In this document: one piece after another, positions 1-10,316 of the stretch | Layout: each line of letters starts with the position of its first letter | Numbering within the stretch: position 1 is the stretch's first letter | NCBI GenBank assembly: GCA_023614405.1 | Contig: CM042690.1 | Coordinates: 525,032,293 to 525,096,292, forward strand | Source: Avena insularis | Lineage: Eukaryota; Streptophyta; Magnoliopsida; Poales; Poaceae | Length of the DNA stretch: 64,000 nucleotides | Reading direction: 5' to 3' | Translations under genes and position numbers: made by a program | The notes under the pieces: generated by a model | The model's input: only the letters and a program-made list of their open reading frames with translations | What the model was told of the DNA's origin: nothing | The model's database searches: none

Positions 1-920
1 TGTAGTGGCGCGGAGGAGACGACCGTGATTGGGTGCTCCTGGAAGTAGTGAGGGAGTCGCCGTTGGCCTCAGAATACCGCGTATACCAGTTTCTGGTACT
101 GCGGGTAGCGCTGTCTTGAGTCCGTTAGGACTTCGCTGATGTAGTAGACGGGGCGCTGCACGGGGCGCTCCTTGCCCTCCTCTGGCCATTCGACGACCAT
201 CACAATGCTGACAACTCGAGTGGAGGCCGCCACATAGACGAGCATTGGCTCTTTGTCGATTGGGGCGGCGAGGAGTGGAGCCGCGAGTAGCACTTCTTTG
301 AGCGCTTTGAGTGTGTTTTCTGCCTCCGCATCCCATTAGAACGTGGGGTTCTTGCGCATCAGGTGGTAGAGGGTCATTGCCTTCTCACCGAGCCGGGGAA
401 TGAAGCGACTGAGAGCCACGACTCGCCCGGCCAACTTCTAGATGTCATGCAGGCACTTGGGTTTCCCGAGTCGTGCGATGGTGTTCATCTTGGTGGGGTT
501 GGCTTCGATGCCTCGCTTGGAGACAACGTATCCCTGCAGCTGTCCGGTGGGGACGCCGAAGGTGCATTTTCCTAGGTTGAGCTTGATGTTGTACCTCCGT
601 AGGTTTGCGAAGGTTTCAACCAGGTCGGCGAGCAGGTCGTCCTGGCGGGTGGATTTTACCACCACGTCGTCGATGTAGACGTATATGTTGCAGCCAATTT
701 GGCTCGCGAGGTACTCCTACATGCACCTTTGGTAGGTGGCGCCGGCGTTCTTGAGGCCGAACATCATGGCCTTGTAGCAGAAGGCGCTGAATGGCGTGAT
801 GAACGTCGTCTTCTCCTCAGCCTCTACCACCATTTTGATTTGGTTGTAATCAGAATACGTGTCGAGGAAGCACAGCGACTCCGATCCCGCGGTCGAGTCG
901 ATGATCTGTTCGATGCGCGG
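1..920 (-). pseudogene. Tat-type Gypsy reverse transcriptase / RNase H fragment
   Basis: Part of a Gypsy polyprotein read on the minus strand, running off the left edge of the window. The RT active site YIDD is encoded at 666-677, followed by VVVKSTRQDDLLADL and then the RT thumb/connection. Downstream is the start of the RNase H region, with APIDKEPMLVYVAAS and RPVYYISEVL. In-frame stops, for example after KPKCLHDI near 438, break it, so it is not functional. It is a near copy (about 95% by eye over the first 120 bases) of 8354-9273 inside G2, in the same orientation. It ends abruptly at 920, where Sabrina-like sequence begins. Its neighbour on that side is unrelated, so this is a fragment of a second copy of the G2 family. 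Confidence 0.85.
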
Positions 921-2432
921 TCACAAATAACTGATTTTCAATGATAGCTTTCAAAGTAGTAAACACCAAGATAAGAGCAAAGCGCAAAACAAAGAACATA
1001 AGAAACATGATTGAATAAATCATCAAATGAATGAATGAAACACAACAACTCAAAATACTTGCTAAGAAAGAAGGGAATAGGTTTACTGACTCAACTAAAA
1101 AGTAAAAGAAAGGCCCTTCGCAGAGGGAAGCAGGGATTGCAAGTTTCATAAAGAGCTCCCAAAAATTATGGTACTTATTAGCTTTTAGCTCTCATTGCCC
1201 CTATCCTAGGCATCTTTACGTGATTAAGGTTAAAGTGATCAAATATGAGGATGTGCTTGACAAGTTGTAAATTGAGATTCTCATGTCCCTTGAATACAAG
1301 GGCCGCTCCTCATGCTACTCAAGTTTAGTCACCGGTAAGTTCTTGTCATCGTAAGCATATGTGTATCATAGAGAACCGCCAACGGGGTACCCCTTGCCTG
1401 ATGATATGGAAGAATCCCCATATCAAAATGACAAGGCAAGCAGACAACAAGCATCTCAGCAATCTTCTTATTTACCAGCGGCCCCAAGCGTTTCTCTAAC
1501 ACACATGCATAACTCCATGGACTTACAAGCTCCCCTTTCATTTCACACCGACGACATCCATAGACAAAAGAACATGATATCAACTAGGTACAAAAGTAGC
1601 AGTGCAATGTTGAAAGCGTTCCCCATGACAACATGGTTCTGCTAATTTACAACTTACAAAGCGCAAGCATATACGCAACATAGGTGAGCACAATGGTTCA
1701 AGTTTATTAAGTGCAAGAGAGTAAAGTGTGCCATCAAGTTCGTGAGAGCTTTAATCACTAATTTTCACATAACAAGTTTAATTTGGAAGGTAGATAAAAA
1801 CAAGAATTTACTTGGAATAGCAATAATGCTAGTAGGTAGGTATGGTGGACACAAATGGCAAAGGTTTGGTTTTGAGGATGGATGCACGAGAAGAATTCCC
1901 TCTCAGTACAAGTTTTTGGCTAGCAAGGCTGGGTAGCAAGTATAAGAGTTGAAGGAAGCAAACAAACATACAATGATAAAGACAAACATGCAATCTTCCT
2001 TGGAAGCACAAAAGATATTAACTAGAGAATACTAAACTTATGAGCAAATCAAGAAAGAAAGATGATGAAATTATATTTTTCTTTAGAGTACTTTTATCTT
2101 TTCATTCGACTGTCAAAAATAGTGTTGCTACTGACCGAGCCAGGTTTGCCAAAACCAACTAAATTAACTCAATGATCCCAAAGTGATACCAATACTAAGA
2201 ACAAGATCAATCATATAACCACGAATTGAAAACTAATATAAGATATGCAAAAGAGTAAATGATAGAACTTCTCATTAATATTCCATAAAGGCAACTCACA
2301 CCAAGGGATACATATCTAACGAGAGAGGGGGCACTTCCATAATGCAAACCATCCTACATGATAACTTCTCTATTCATGATATGACTCTACTAAAAAGGTA
2401 AAAAGATAGAAGATAGTGATGTGATACCGCGA
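921..2432 (-). other. S1 non-coding 3' internal region
   Basis: AT-rich sequence without a supported coding region. It aligns base by base with 47693-49288 of S2 and forms the 3' untranslated part of the internal domain. Short plus-strand ORFs here are not conserved in S2. S2 carries an extra stretch around 48240-48340 that is absent here. Confidence 0.7.
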
Positions 2433-2445
2433 CACTCCCCCAAGC
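2433..2445 (-). promoter_or_regulatory. internal polypurine tract-like site, S1
   Basis: On the minus strand this reads gcttgggggagtg, close to the true polypurine tract of S2 next to its 3' LTR (47433-47445). It lies directly downstream of ORF2 and is conserved at 49289-49302 in S2. It may act as a central plus-strand primer or be a remnant of a duplicated 3' end; both are inference. Confidence 0.4.
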
Positions 2446-2483
2446 TTGGAACAAACCAAGGGGATGCCAAACCTGATGACGAA

Positions 2484-2993
2484 TTACTCCTTTGGTGGTG
2501 GTGGTATCCTCTTGATGAGCTCTTTGATCAGTTTCCCCAAGTCCTCAATCTCGAAGGTGAGATTACGAATAAGCTGTGAGTTTTGCTCAATGCGGCTTAT
2601 GATCATGTCGGGTTGAGAATCCCAACTACGATTCTTTCCCCACTCTACCTCCTTGAAGTCTTCCTTTATTGCATGACTAGAACGAGGCAAATCCCAATTG
2701 GAGGGTAGTTTCTCCTTGGGCATATTCTGGTATTGATGCTCATGGATAAGGGTATGGAAAGGATTCTTGGTGCGTGGAGGAAGTGACCATGGATCTGAAC
2801 CGTGACGAGGAGGCTTCCCTCCAATTGACATAGTCCTGGCAGGGTTTGCCACCACTCTAATGCTTGCAATAGTAGTTCCGGTGTGCTTTGCCTCCTCTTC
2901 ACCTTCACTCTTGATCTCCTTCTCCTTCTGCTTCTCAGGGTCTTGGAGATCTTCCTTCATAGGCTCCTTTCCCTTATCCTTGGCAGACACCAT
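2484..2993 (-). CDS. ORF2 of the Sabrina-like element, unknown function
   Basis: An open frame of 169 codons from an ATG at 2993 (MVSAKDKGKE) to a stop after IPPPPKE. The N-terminal 40 residues are rich in Lys and Glu. The middle has WSLPPRTKNPFHTLIHEHQYQN, and the C-terminal half (IEQNSQLIRNLTFEIEDLGKL) looks helical and possibly coiled-coil. It lies about 1.2 kb downstream of gag in the same element. The same ORF in S2 (49340-51485) is split by a younger insertion but is open on both sides of it. I do not recognise the domain. It could be a separate protein or a spliced gag extension. No retroviral enzyme motif is visible. Confidence 0.6.
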   Translation of the reverse strand: MVSAKDKGKEPMKEDLQDPEKQKEKEIKSEGEEEAKHTGTTIASIRVVANPARTMSIGGKPPRHGSDPWSLPPRTKNPFHTLIHEHQYQNMPKEKLPSNWDLPRSSHAIKEDFKEVEWGKNRSWDSQPDMIISRIEQNSQLIRNLTFEIEDLGKLIKELIKRIPPPPKE

Positions 2994-4164
2994 TGTGCTT
3001 CTAAAGTTTTAAGAATAGTTCATGGCAGAAAAAGATCGAAACAAAAACACGATATACGAACCTCGGGAGATCCGGGGGATTATATATTACGAAGTTTCAC
3101 AACAAAAGGAAGGTACTGGGAGAAAATGGGTCGGAGACGGAGGCCGAGGTGGCCTCACCACCTGGTAGCGCGGCCAGGGGTGGCCCGCGCCACAGGGTGG
3201 TGTGAGCCACCCTATCTCCGTTTCTGTCCCTCTTTCGCTTTGTAGCTTTCCTTATTGAACAAAAACTACAAAAATATAACTGGACAGAATTTTCGTGGAA
3301 CTTTTCTTACCAGAACCGCTACCTATTTGAAAACAGACTCTGCAGGTCTCTGAATTTGGTATCTACTAGATTCTTCCGGAGTCACCACTTGAATAACATC
3401 AATATCTTCATATTCATACACTTATTACTTGAGTCATGAAACCTTTCACTTCTTATTGCACCATTATCTCCACTACCTGGAAATTTCTTTCACACAAAAC
3501 TTCACATAGTTCTCATTAGCAACATTAGTATAAGTGAAGTGATAAAACCTTTTGAGTCCAACTTCAACTGAAAATCATCAAAACATAAGCTACTGTAGCA
3601 ACTCCTTCCGAAAACCCAAAAAGAATTCAAAAAGGAAATCGAATAAAGAAGCAAATGCAAGAGCGGCAAAATCTATCAAAACAGACCAGCAGGTAAAGAT
3701 CATTTTTTTCGAAAATCTTCTGTTGCTCAAATCAAAAAGTGCAAAACTAATGAAAGTTAAATAACAACCTGGGGCAGAAGCACAAAAATTAATGCTCAAT
3801 CCGACATACAGAGATCTCTCACGAATTTTTACGGTGAAGCACAAAAATCTGTTTCGGGACAGCAACTTCCCCAAATATTACTCCTCTCTCATTAGAGGTT
3901 GATCTTGACACAAAAACCAAACAAAAAGGATAACGAGAGGTTATTACCAAAGTAATAACTTCCAAGACTCAAAGAAACAAAAACAAAATGAAAGCAAAAA
4001 TAAATTGGGTTGTCTCCCAAAAGGCTCTTTCTTTATAGCCATTAAGATGGGCTTGATAATTTTGAGGGTGCTCACATAGAGATATGAATTGAAGTGCGAG
4101 AGAGCATTAAAAAGAAAAAATACATGTGTTTAAGTCTAACCCTCTTCCTATGCAAGGGAATTTT
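2994..4164 (-). other. S1 inter-ORF region with a GC-rich inverted repeat
   Basis: No supported coding sequence. It contains a GC-rich inverted repeat at about 3154-3206 (tcaccacc ... ggtggtgtga arms around ggcgcgg-type sequence) that also occurs in the LTRs. It aligns with 51486-52578 in S2. Confidence 0.6.
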
Positions 4165-5517
4165 TTAAACAAACAAGTTGTTGAAACCAGAGGCTGCAAG
4201 CATAAGAAGGCAAAACAAGTGTAACATAAAAACTTTTAGCATAAAATGAGGAAACTTGATATTATTGAGATGCATAAGAACACTTTTCCCTCTCTCATAG
4301 TAACTTTCAGTATCATGCATAAACTTAACAATATATCTATCAAAAGAACCATAGTAGCCATGATCACTTATTTTAACAGAAAACATAGGAATACTAGCTC
4401 TCATAACACTACTTTGTGAAACAATATTAGAGGTATCCTTACAAAGGATAGTGTGTCCCTCTTCTACATATTTAGTAACAAAGTCTTTCACATTTGCTAT
4501 TATAGGTTCATCAACCATTTGTTTATCAGATTCAACAACTTTGCTTATACTTTCATCAACCATACTAGCTATCATAGAATGTTCCTTTCTCTTAACTGGG
4601 AAAGGCATTTTCTCAATATAAGGTTCAGTTAAAACATGATTAGCTGTATAAACTTTAGTATTTCTTGGAGGAAAACTCTTAGCAATATCTTTATAAGGTT
4701 CATGATACTTATTCCACTTCTTTTTAGGCACTTCAATATAGGAAGCAAAAGCCTTAAAATAAGTTGTAATAGCTTGAGAGTCTAGACCATAAGCATTTTT
4801 AATATGTTGAAAGTCATCAGTTCCCATAAAAGATTCAATGCATTCATAATCATAATTTATACCTGACTTTCTTCCTTTGTCATTCTCCCATGCTTCAGCA
4901 TTGTCTTGAATACGGTCCAGAAGATCCCATTTACCTTCTTCTTCCTTACGAGTGAAAGATCCAACACAAGAAGCATCAAATAGATCCTTATCATGAAGAG
5001 AAAGCCTTGCATAAAAGTTATTGATAATAATATTGTTGGGGAGCTCATGAGTGGGACATTTGAGCATAAGTAACTTCAATCTCCCCCAAGCTTGAGCTGT
5101 ACTCTCTCCATCAAGAGGCCAAAAGTTGTATATTTGATTCCGATCTTTATGAATCTCACTAGGAGGATAAAACTTTGAATAAAAGAGAGGTACTATTTCC
5201 TCCCATTCAAGAGCTTGACCATTCTTCAGCAGCTTATACCATTCCTCAACTCTTCCTTTCAGCGATAATGAGAATAACTTCTTTTTAACTTTATCTGTAG
5301 TAATACCTGCACACTTGAACAACCCGCATAATTCGTGTATAAAGAGCAAATGATCACCGGGATGGATAGTTCCATCCCCAACATAGTAGTTATCCATAAC
5401 ACGATCAATAATTCTTGTAGGTATTTTAAAAGCATCACTCTCAGCAGGTGGTGGTTCATCTACTACCTTAGCAGTGGTAGTACCATTACCAAATAAGAAA
5501 CTCAGCGAATTATCCAT
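4165..5517 (-). CDS. S1 gag-like protein (Retrotrans_gag)
   Basis: Structural capsid protein of a Gypsy element; it would package the RNA into cytoplasmic particles. The start is the ATG at 5517 (MDNSLSFLFGNG), which follows the primer site by about 85 bases; an in-frame upstream TTG extension is not needed. The capsid core has HLLFIHELCGLF, then EEWYKLLKNGQALEWEEIVPLFYSKFYPPSE and STAQAWGRLKLLMLKCP, all typical of the family. The C-terminal half is divergent. The frame stops after FNNLFV at 4165. S2 has a sense Tyr codon (TAC) there and continues into YKIPLHRK, so this copy has lost roughly 30 C-terminal residues through a TAC to TAA change. No zinc knuckle is seen. Confidence 0.85.
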   Translation of the reverse strand: MDNSLSFLFGNGTTTAKVVDEPPPAESDAFKIPTRIIDRVMDNYYVGDGTIHPGDHLLFIHELCGLFKCAGITTDKVKKKLFSLSLKGRVEEWYKLLKNGQALEWEEIVPLFYSKFYPPSEIHKDRNQIYNFWPLDGESTAQAWGRLKLLMLKCPTHELPNNIIINNFYARLSLHDKDLFDASCVGSFTRKEEEGKWDLLDRIQDNAEAWENDKGRKSGINYDYECIESFMGTDDFQHIKNAYGLDSQAITTYFKAFASYIEVPKKKWNKYHEPYKDIAKSFPPRNTKVYTANHVLTEPYIEKMPFPVKRKEHSMIASMVDESISKVVESDKQMVDEPIIANVKDFVTKYVEEGHTILCKDTSNIVSQSSVMRASIPMFSVKISDHGYYGSFDRYIVKFMHDTESYYERGKSVLMHLNNIKFPHFMLKVFMLHLFCLLMLAASGFNNLFV

Positions 5518-5602
5518 AACAAAAATAAAGCAACTAACAGAAATAAACAATACTCACAGTAGAAGTTTCCTTTACCAGTTCCACTCTCCAATAGTGCTTC
5601 AC

Positions 5603-5620
5603 TCCCCGGCAACGGCGCCA
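5603..5620 (-). promoter_or_regulatory. primer binding site, tRNA-Asp type, S1
   Basis: The plus strand reads ctccccggcaacggcgcca, the 3' end of plant tRNA-Asp, so the minus strand (tggcgccgttgccgggga) is a perfect primer site. It lies 11 bases from the LTR end. Confidence 0.9.
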
Positions 5621-5631
5621 GAAAATAGTAT

Positions 5632-7145
5632 TGATGAACCACAAGTATAGGGGGTGTATCTTAGTATTTTCGATAAGTAAGAGTGTCGAAGCCAACGAGG
5701 AGCAGAAGGTGCTGGCTAGTGGTATGGATCAGGAATTCTATACAAATACTTAGCAAACGGATTTTTAGGGTTTTTTGATAATGCAAGCAAATAAAGTACG
5801 AGTAAATGAAAGACAATAAGAATAAATGCAGCAAGTGGCCCAATCCTTTATGCAGCAAAGGACAAACTGGTTGTATTACTTAAGATGACCAAACGTTCTC
5901 GAGGACACATGGGAAGACTATCAAGTGCTTTCACTTCATATAGTTGATTAATCTTCTTTAGTTTGCTAAGTGTTGTGTGGGTGAACCTGTGCTAATTATA
6001 CCGACCTTCCTAGGACTAATACATACTTGTGATTATACCCCTTGCAAACATCCGTAAGTACAATAAAGTAATTAAGGTAGAAACCTAACCACAACTTTAA
6101 ACTCTAAGACCCTTACGTCCCTTGTGCAATGGTTTCCTAACGGGGGTTCAGGTTTCTGTCACTCCGGCAACCCCTACGATTAGTAGCCAAATACATAATG
6201 CATTCCCCTAGGCCCATATAGGTGAAGTGTCATGTAGTCGACATTCACATGACACCACTAGAAGAAGTACACCACAACTTAAATATCAAACTATTGAATC
6301 TTTCTCAACACAACTCCACTACTAACAACATGACTTCTCCCATGTCCTCAAGAACAAAACGAACTACTCACAAGACATCATATGGATCATGATCCGAGAT
6401 GGAATAATGATGTATAACAATCTGAACATAAACAATAATTCAATGGTTCACTCAATAGCATCAACTACAAAGAGTAATCAACACCGGGAAAGTTTCCCCT
6501 AAGAATTATGCAAGATTCAACCCAATTGTTACAGCAATATGGAGATGGTGATGAGGGTGCTGATGGTGATGATGGTGGTGGTGATGATGATGATCCCGAT
6601 GAAGTCCAGCTTGATGGTGGTGTTGATGGCGACGATCTCCCCTCTTCGGGAAGGAATTCCCCCGTCAGAATTCTGTCTGCCGGAGAGATCTTTCTCTCTC
6701 GGTGTTTTCCGCCCCGTAGAGGCGGCGGAATATTTCTGTAGTCGCTCTCCGAGTCTTAGGGTTTCAGGATGAATATATACGGCAGAGGGGAGAGCCATAG
6801 GTGGGCCAGGGCGGCCACACCACCTGGTGGCGCGGCCTAGGGTGGCCCGTGCCAGGGGGTGGTGTGACCCTCCTATGGCCCATCTCCACTCCTCCTTCTG
6901 GCATCCTTTGTCTTCTGGAAAAATAGGATTTTCCGTATATTTTCCCATATTTTCATATCTCCGCGAATTTTGCCTCCAAACAACACCTTTTCCATTAGAA
7001 TCCTGACTGCAGTGGTCCAGGCTCCAAAAGTCATCAACCATGCAAAAACAGATGAAATAACATAAGTATCACCTCTTAATATGAAATATATCAATGAATA
7101 ACTGTGAATTATGACATAAAATAGTGATGCAAAATGGACATATCA
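5632..7145 (-). mobile_element. S1 5' LTR
   Basis: A 1514-bp LTR. On the plus strand it begins tgatgaacc and ends ggacatatca. It matches the solo LTR at 11590-13086 and both S2 LTRs over its whole length. It contains a GAT/GGT microsatellite (about 6545-6600), a TATA-like tatatatt on the minus strand near 6774, and a strong GC-rich inverted repeat at 6815-6866. All plus-strand ORFs inside it are incidental. Confidence 0.9.
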
Positions 7146-7600
7146 GTGGCGTCTTGTTGTCACACTTTTTGATTGGCTTGGCTTCGACCCATTTGGTGAA
7201 CTTGTCGACTGCGACCAGGAGGTGGGTGAAGCCGGATGGGGCCTTCTTGAACGGGTCAACCATGTCCATGCCCCATACGGCGAATGGCCAGGTGATGGGG
7301 ATGGTCTTGAGTGCCGAACCAGGGAGATGCGTCTGGTTGGCGTACTTGTGGCACCCAACGCATCGTTGGATGATGTCGGTGGCGTCGGCGTGTGCGGTGA
7401 GCCAGTAGAAACCGTGCCGCATGGCCTTGGCGACCAGCGACTTGGCGCCGGCATGATGGCCACAGTCTCCGGCGTGGATGTCCTGGAGGATCTTGCATCC
7501 TTCTTCTGGCTTTACGCAATGCTGGAACATGCCGGTCACGCTGCATTTGTGGAGCTCGCCATTGATGATGACGAAGGACTTGCATCGGCACATGATCATT
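7146..7600 (-). pseudogene. G2 integrase, N-terminal part
   Basis: Encodes the zinc-binding HHCC region (HAGDCGHHAGAK ... CVGCHKY) followed by the start of the catalytic core, WGMDMVDPF, with the first Asp of the DDE triad, and KFTKWVEAKPI. The sequence stops being integrase at 7146, where S1 begins, so the second Asp and the Glu are missing. Integrase would join the cDNA to the host genome; this fragment cannot. The upstream frame continues from the RNase H linker. Confidence 0.85.
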
Positions 7601-7689
7601 CGCGCTTCAGGCTAGTTGCTTGGGAGGATCCTGTGCTCGAGGAACGCGACCTATGGTGCTGTCTAGTCCCTGGGCTCCGTGACCATGGC

Positions 7690-8230
7690 AACTAGGGCCG
7701 GCTCGGGTTGTAGTGGTATCCCAACGTCGATCTCCTTCGGCGGGGAGACCGAAGGCTTGTGGATGATGTCGAGGAAGACGCCTGCGAGTGGCGTTTGCGG
7801 AGCCGACCCGACACGGGAGAGGGCATATGCCTCCTCGTTCTTTCGCCTATCGATCCACTTGACCGAGTAACCGTCGAAGTGTCCTTCCAGCTAGTCTACC
7901 GCTTGGTGGTACGCTATCATTGTCGGGGAGACGACATCGCAGGTCCCGGCGACTTGGCCGGCGACTAGGTCGGAGTCGCCGTAGCACCATAGGCGGTTGA
8001 TATTCATCTCCTTGGCGACCCAAATGCCGTGAAGGAGGGACTTGTGTTCTGCCATGTGGTGCAGGGCTTGAAGTTGAGGTGGAGCACGTAGCGGAGCTTG
8101 TCTCCCTTGGGGGAGGTCAATATGACCTCGGCCCCAGCACCGTCGGCGTTCTTGGACTCGTCGAAGTGGAGAGACCAGTAGTGGAGGTATGGGAGCTTCT
8201 CCGGCTGCTGTGCTTCTTCCCAGTCTGCAA
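7690..8230 (-). pseudogene. G2 second RNase H (archaeal-type, Tat lineage)
   Basis: Upstream the frame carries AIKSQALADFLADW, the usual end of the first RNase H/connection. A second RNase H then follows: YWSLHFDES with the first catalytic Asp near 8160, MAEHKSLLHGIW with the Glu, and CYGDSDLVAGQV with the next Asp. The tail is KNEEAYALSRVGS, where related elements have NEAADALSRLGS, so the last Asp is replaced by Tyr. A frameshift near 8060 separates the first part (8004-8318) from the rest, and a stop lies in the AVD-LEGHF segment. Dual RNase H domains are established for Tat elements. Confidence 0.75.
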
Positions 8231-9611
8231 GGAAATCAGCCAGGGCTTGCGACTTGATCGCTTTGCGGGGATCGTACTTGATGTTGTGGACGCCGATTTC
8301 GACGGCCCACTTGGCCACTTGCCCAGTTGCCTCGCGATTGCGTATTATGTCATGTAGTGGCGCGGAAGAGACGACCGTGATTGGGTGCTCCTGGAAGTAG
8401 TGAGGGAGTCGTCATTGGCCTCGGAATACCACGTATACCAGTTTCTGGTACTGCGGGTAGCACTGTCTTGAGTCCGTCAGGACTTCGCTGATGTAGTAGA
8501 CGGGGCGCTGCACGGGGCACTCCTTGCCCTCCACTGGCCGTTCGACGACCATCACAACACTGACAACTCGAGTGGAGGCCGCCACATAGACGAGCATTGT
8601 TTCTTTGTCGATTGGGGCGGCGAGGAGTGGAGCCGCGAGTAGCACTTCTTTGAGCGCTTTGAGTGTGTTGTCCGCCTCCACGTCCCATTGGAACGTGGGG
8701 TTCTTGCGCATCAGGTGGTAGAGGGTCATTGCCTTCTCACCGAGCCGGGGAATGAAGCGACTGAGAGCCGCGACTCGCCCGACCAACTTCTGGACGTCAC
8801 GCAGGCACTTGGGTTTCCCGAGTCGCGCGATGGTGTTGACCTTGGTGGGGTTGGCCTCGATGCCTCGCTTGGAGACAATGTATCCCAGGAGCTATCCGGT
8901 GGGGACGCCAAAGGTGCATTTTCCTGGGTTGAGCTTGATGTTGTACCTCCGCAGGTTTGCGAAGGTTTCAGCCAGGTCGGCGAGCAGGTCGTCCTGGCGG
9001 GTGGATTTTACCACCACGTCGTCGATGTAGACGTATATGTTGTGGCCAATTTGGCTCGCGAGGCACTCCTACATGCACCTTTGGTAGGTGGCGCCGGTGT
9101 TCTTGAGGCCGAACTTCATGGCCGTGTAGCAGAAGGCGCTGAATGGCGTGATGAACGCCGTCTTCTCCTCATCCTCTACCGCCATTTTGATTTGGTTGTA
9201 GTCAAAATACACGTCGAGGAAGCACAACGACTCTGATCCCGCGGTCGAGTCGATGATCTATTCGATGCGCGGTAGGACGAACTCCTCCTTTGGGCAGGCG
9301 TTGTTGAGGTTGGTGTAGTCGATACACATTCTCCACGTGTTGTTCTTTTTCAGGACTAGGACTGGGTTTGCCAGCCACTTGGAGTATTTGATTGGCTGAA
9401 TGAAGCCTGTGGCTCGCAGGCGCTATACTTCTTTGGCGATTGCTCGGCGGCGCTCTTCATTGAAGGGCCATAGCGACTGCTTTACTGGTCGCACTTTGGG
9501 GTCGGTGTTGAGTTTGTGCTCAACGAGTTCCCTCGGGACACCGGGCATGTCAGATGGTTTCCATGCGAAGATGTCGCGATGCTCACGGAGGAACCCGATG
9601 AGCGCGCTTTC
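8231..9611 (-). pseudogene. G2 reverse transcriptase and first RNase H
   Basis: RNA-dependent DNA polymerase of a Gypsy element. From the 5' side: FLREHRDIFAWKPSDMPGVP, the palm motif WRMCIDYTNLNNACPKEE, YFDYNQIKMAVEDEEKTAF, and the active site YIDD at 9018-9029. The thumb (KVNTIARLGKPK), the RNase H region (LVYVAASTRVVSVVMV) and the tether come next. In-frame stops, for example in RCM-stop-ECLA just before YIDD, and others in the palm show it is dead. The RT and RNase H pieces lie in the expected order downstream of the protease. The segment 8354-9273 is nearly identical to 1-920. Confidence 0.85.
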
Positions 9612-10244
9612 CTATGTGGGGCTCGTGTGCGCCCCAATGGTGACCATATGGCTGGAGTCGCCCGGGACGAGCTCGACGGTGCGGGTGTGCGTTGTCGCCT
9701 CGAACATGGAGCTCGCAGCGGTTGGCTTCTTTAAGATGGTGGGATCATCTTTGTTGATGTTGCCCGTGTATTTTGCGAGTTCCTCTGCATGGTCAGTCTC
9801 TGTGGAGATGACGGCGTCAGCAAACTCGACGCCTTTGTCTTCGCACTCCACGGCCATGTCTGGGTCGCTGTGGATGGTGATGATGCCGCTTGTCCCTGGA
9901 AGCTTCCTCATGTTGTAGGCGTAGTGGGGGGTTGCCATGAATTTGGCGAACGTTTGGCGCCCCAAGACGCAGTGGTAGGGGTTGTGGAAGTTCACCAGCT
10001 CGAACATGATCCGCTCGGTGCGGTAGTTTGCTGGTGTGCCGAAGGTGACTGGCAGCGTCAGTTTTCCAATCGGGTATGCCTTCCGACTGGGGATGATGTC
10101 GTGGAAGGTTGTCAGGGTCGGCTCGATTGCTGATTCTGGGAGCTGGAGCCTCTTGAACGTGTCCAGGTACATGATGTTGATGGAGCTTTCACCGTCCACC
10201 AGCGCCTTGGGCAGCCAGTAGTCGGACACTTTGGGCCTGACCAC
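9612..10244 (-). pseudogene. G2 aspartic protease
   Basis: Retropepsin-type domain that would cut the polyprotein. The active-site loop reads ALVDGESSINIMY, where the family usually has ALVDGGSSLNI, so one active-site Gly is replaced by Glu. Further on are FHDIIPSRKAYPIGKLTLPVTFGTP and YHCVLGRQTFAKFMATPHYAY, typical of Gypsy proteases (the latter is the ILGR motif). It is open over 210 codons between gag and RT and ends at a stop just before the RT N-terminus. Confidence 0.85.
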
Positions 10245-10316
10245 TAGGGCGACTCGCCCTGGGTATTTGATCCTGGGCGCGTGATTCTGGCGATTCTAGG
10301 TGATGCTTTGTTCGGA

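Larger units (their letters stand above)
921..7145 (-). mobile_element. S1: left-truncated Sabrina-like Gypsy LTR retrotransposon
   Basis: A minus-strand element collinear with S2 (45924-55653). In its own 5'-3' order it has the 5' LTR (5632-7145), a tRNA-Asp primer site, gag, a second ORF and non-coding 3' sequence. The 3' LTR and about 260 bp next to it are missing. The left end at 921 joins directly to a Gypsy RT fragment and matches S2 at about 47693. There is no RT, protease or integrase, so it would have moved with enzymes supplied in trans. The family name Sabrina is tentative. The right end, gtatca at 7145, abuts Tat-type integrase. No TSD can be scored because the left end is lost. 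Confidence 0.85.

Noticed and set aside
6508..6741. Asp/Gly-rich ORF, also at 12460, 46799 and 55013
   Set aside because: Translation of the GAT/GGT microsatellite in Sabrina-like LTRs.
7222..7695. 157-codon plus-strand ORF
   Set aside because: Shadow of the G2 integrase/RNase H region on the minus strand.
9400..10133. plus-strand ORFs opposite G2 RT and protease
   Set aside because: They are antisense shadows of the coding strand, which has clear protease and RT motifs.
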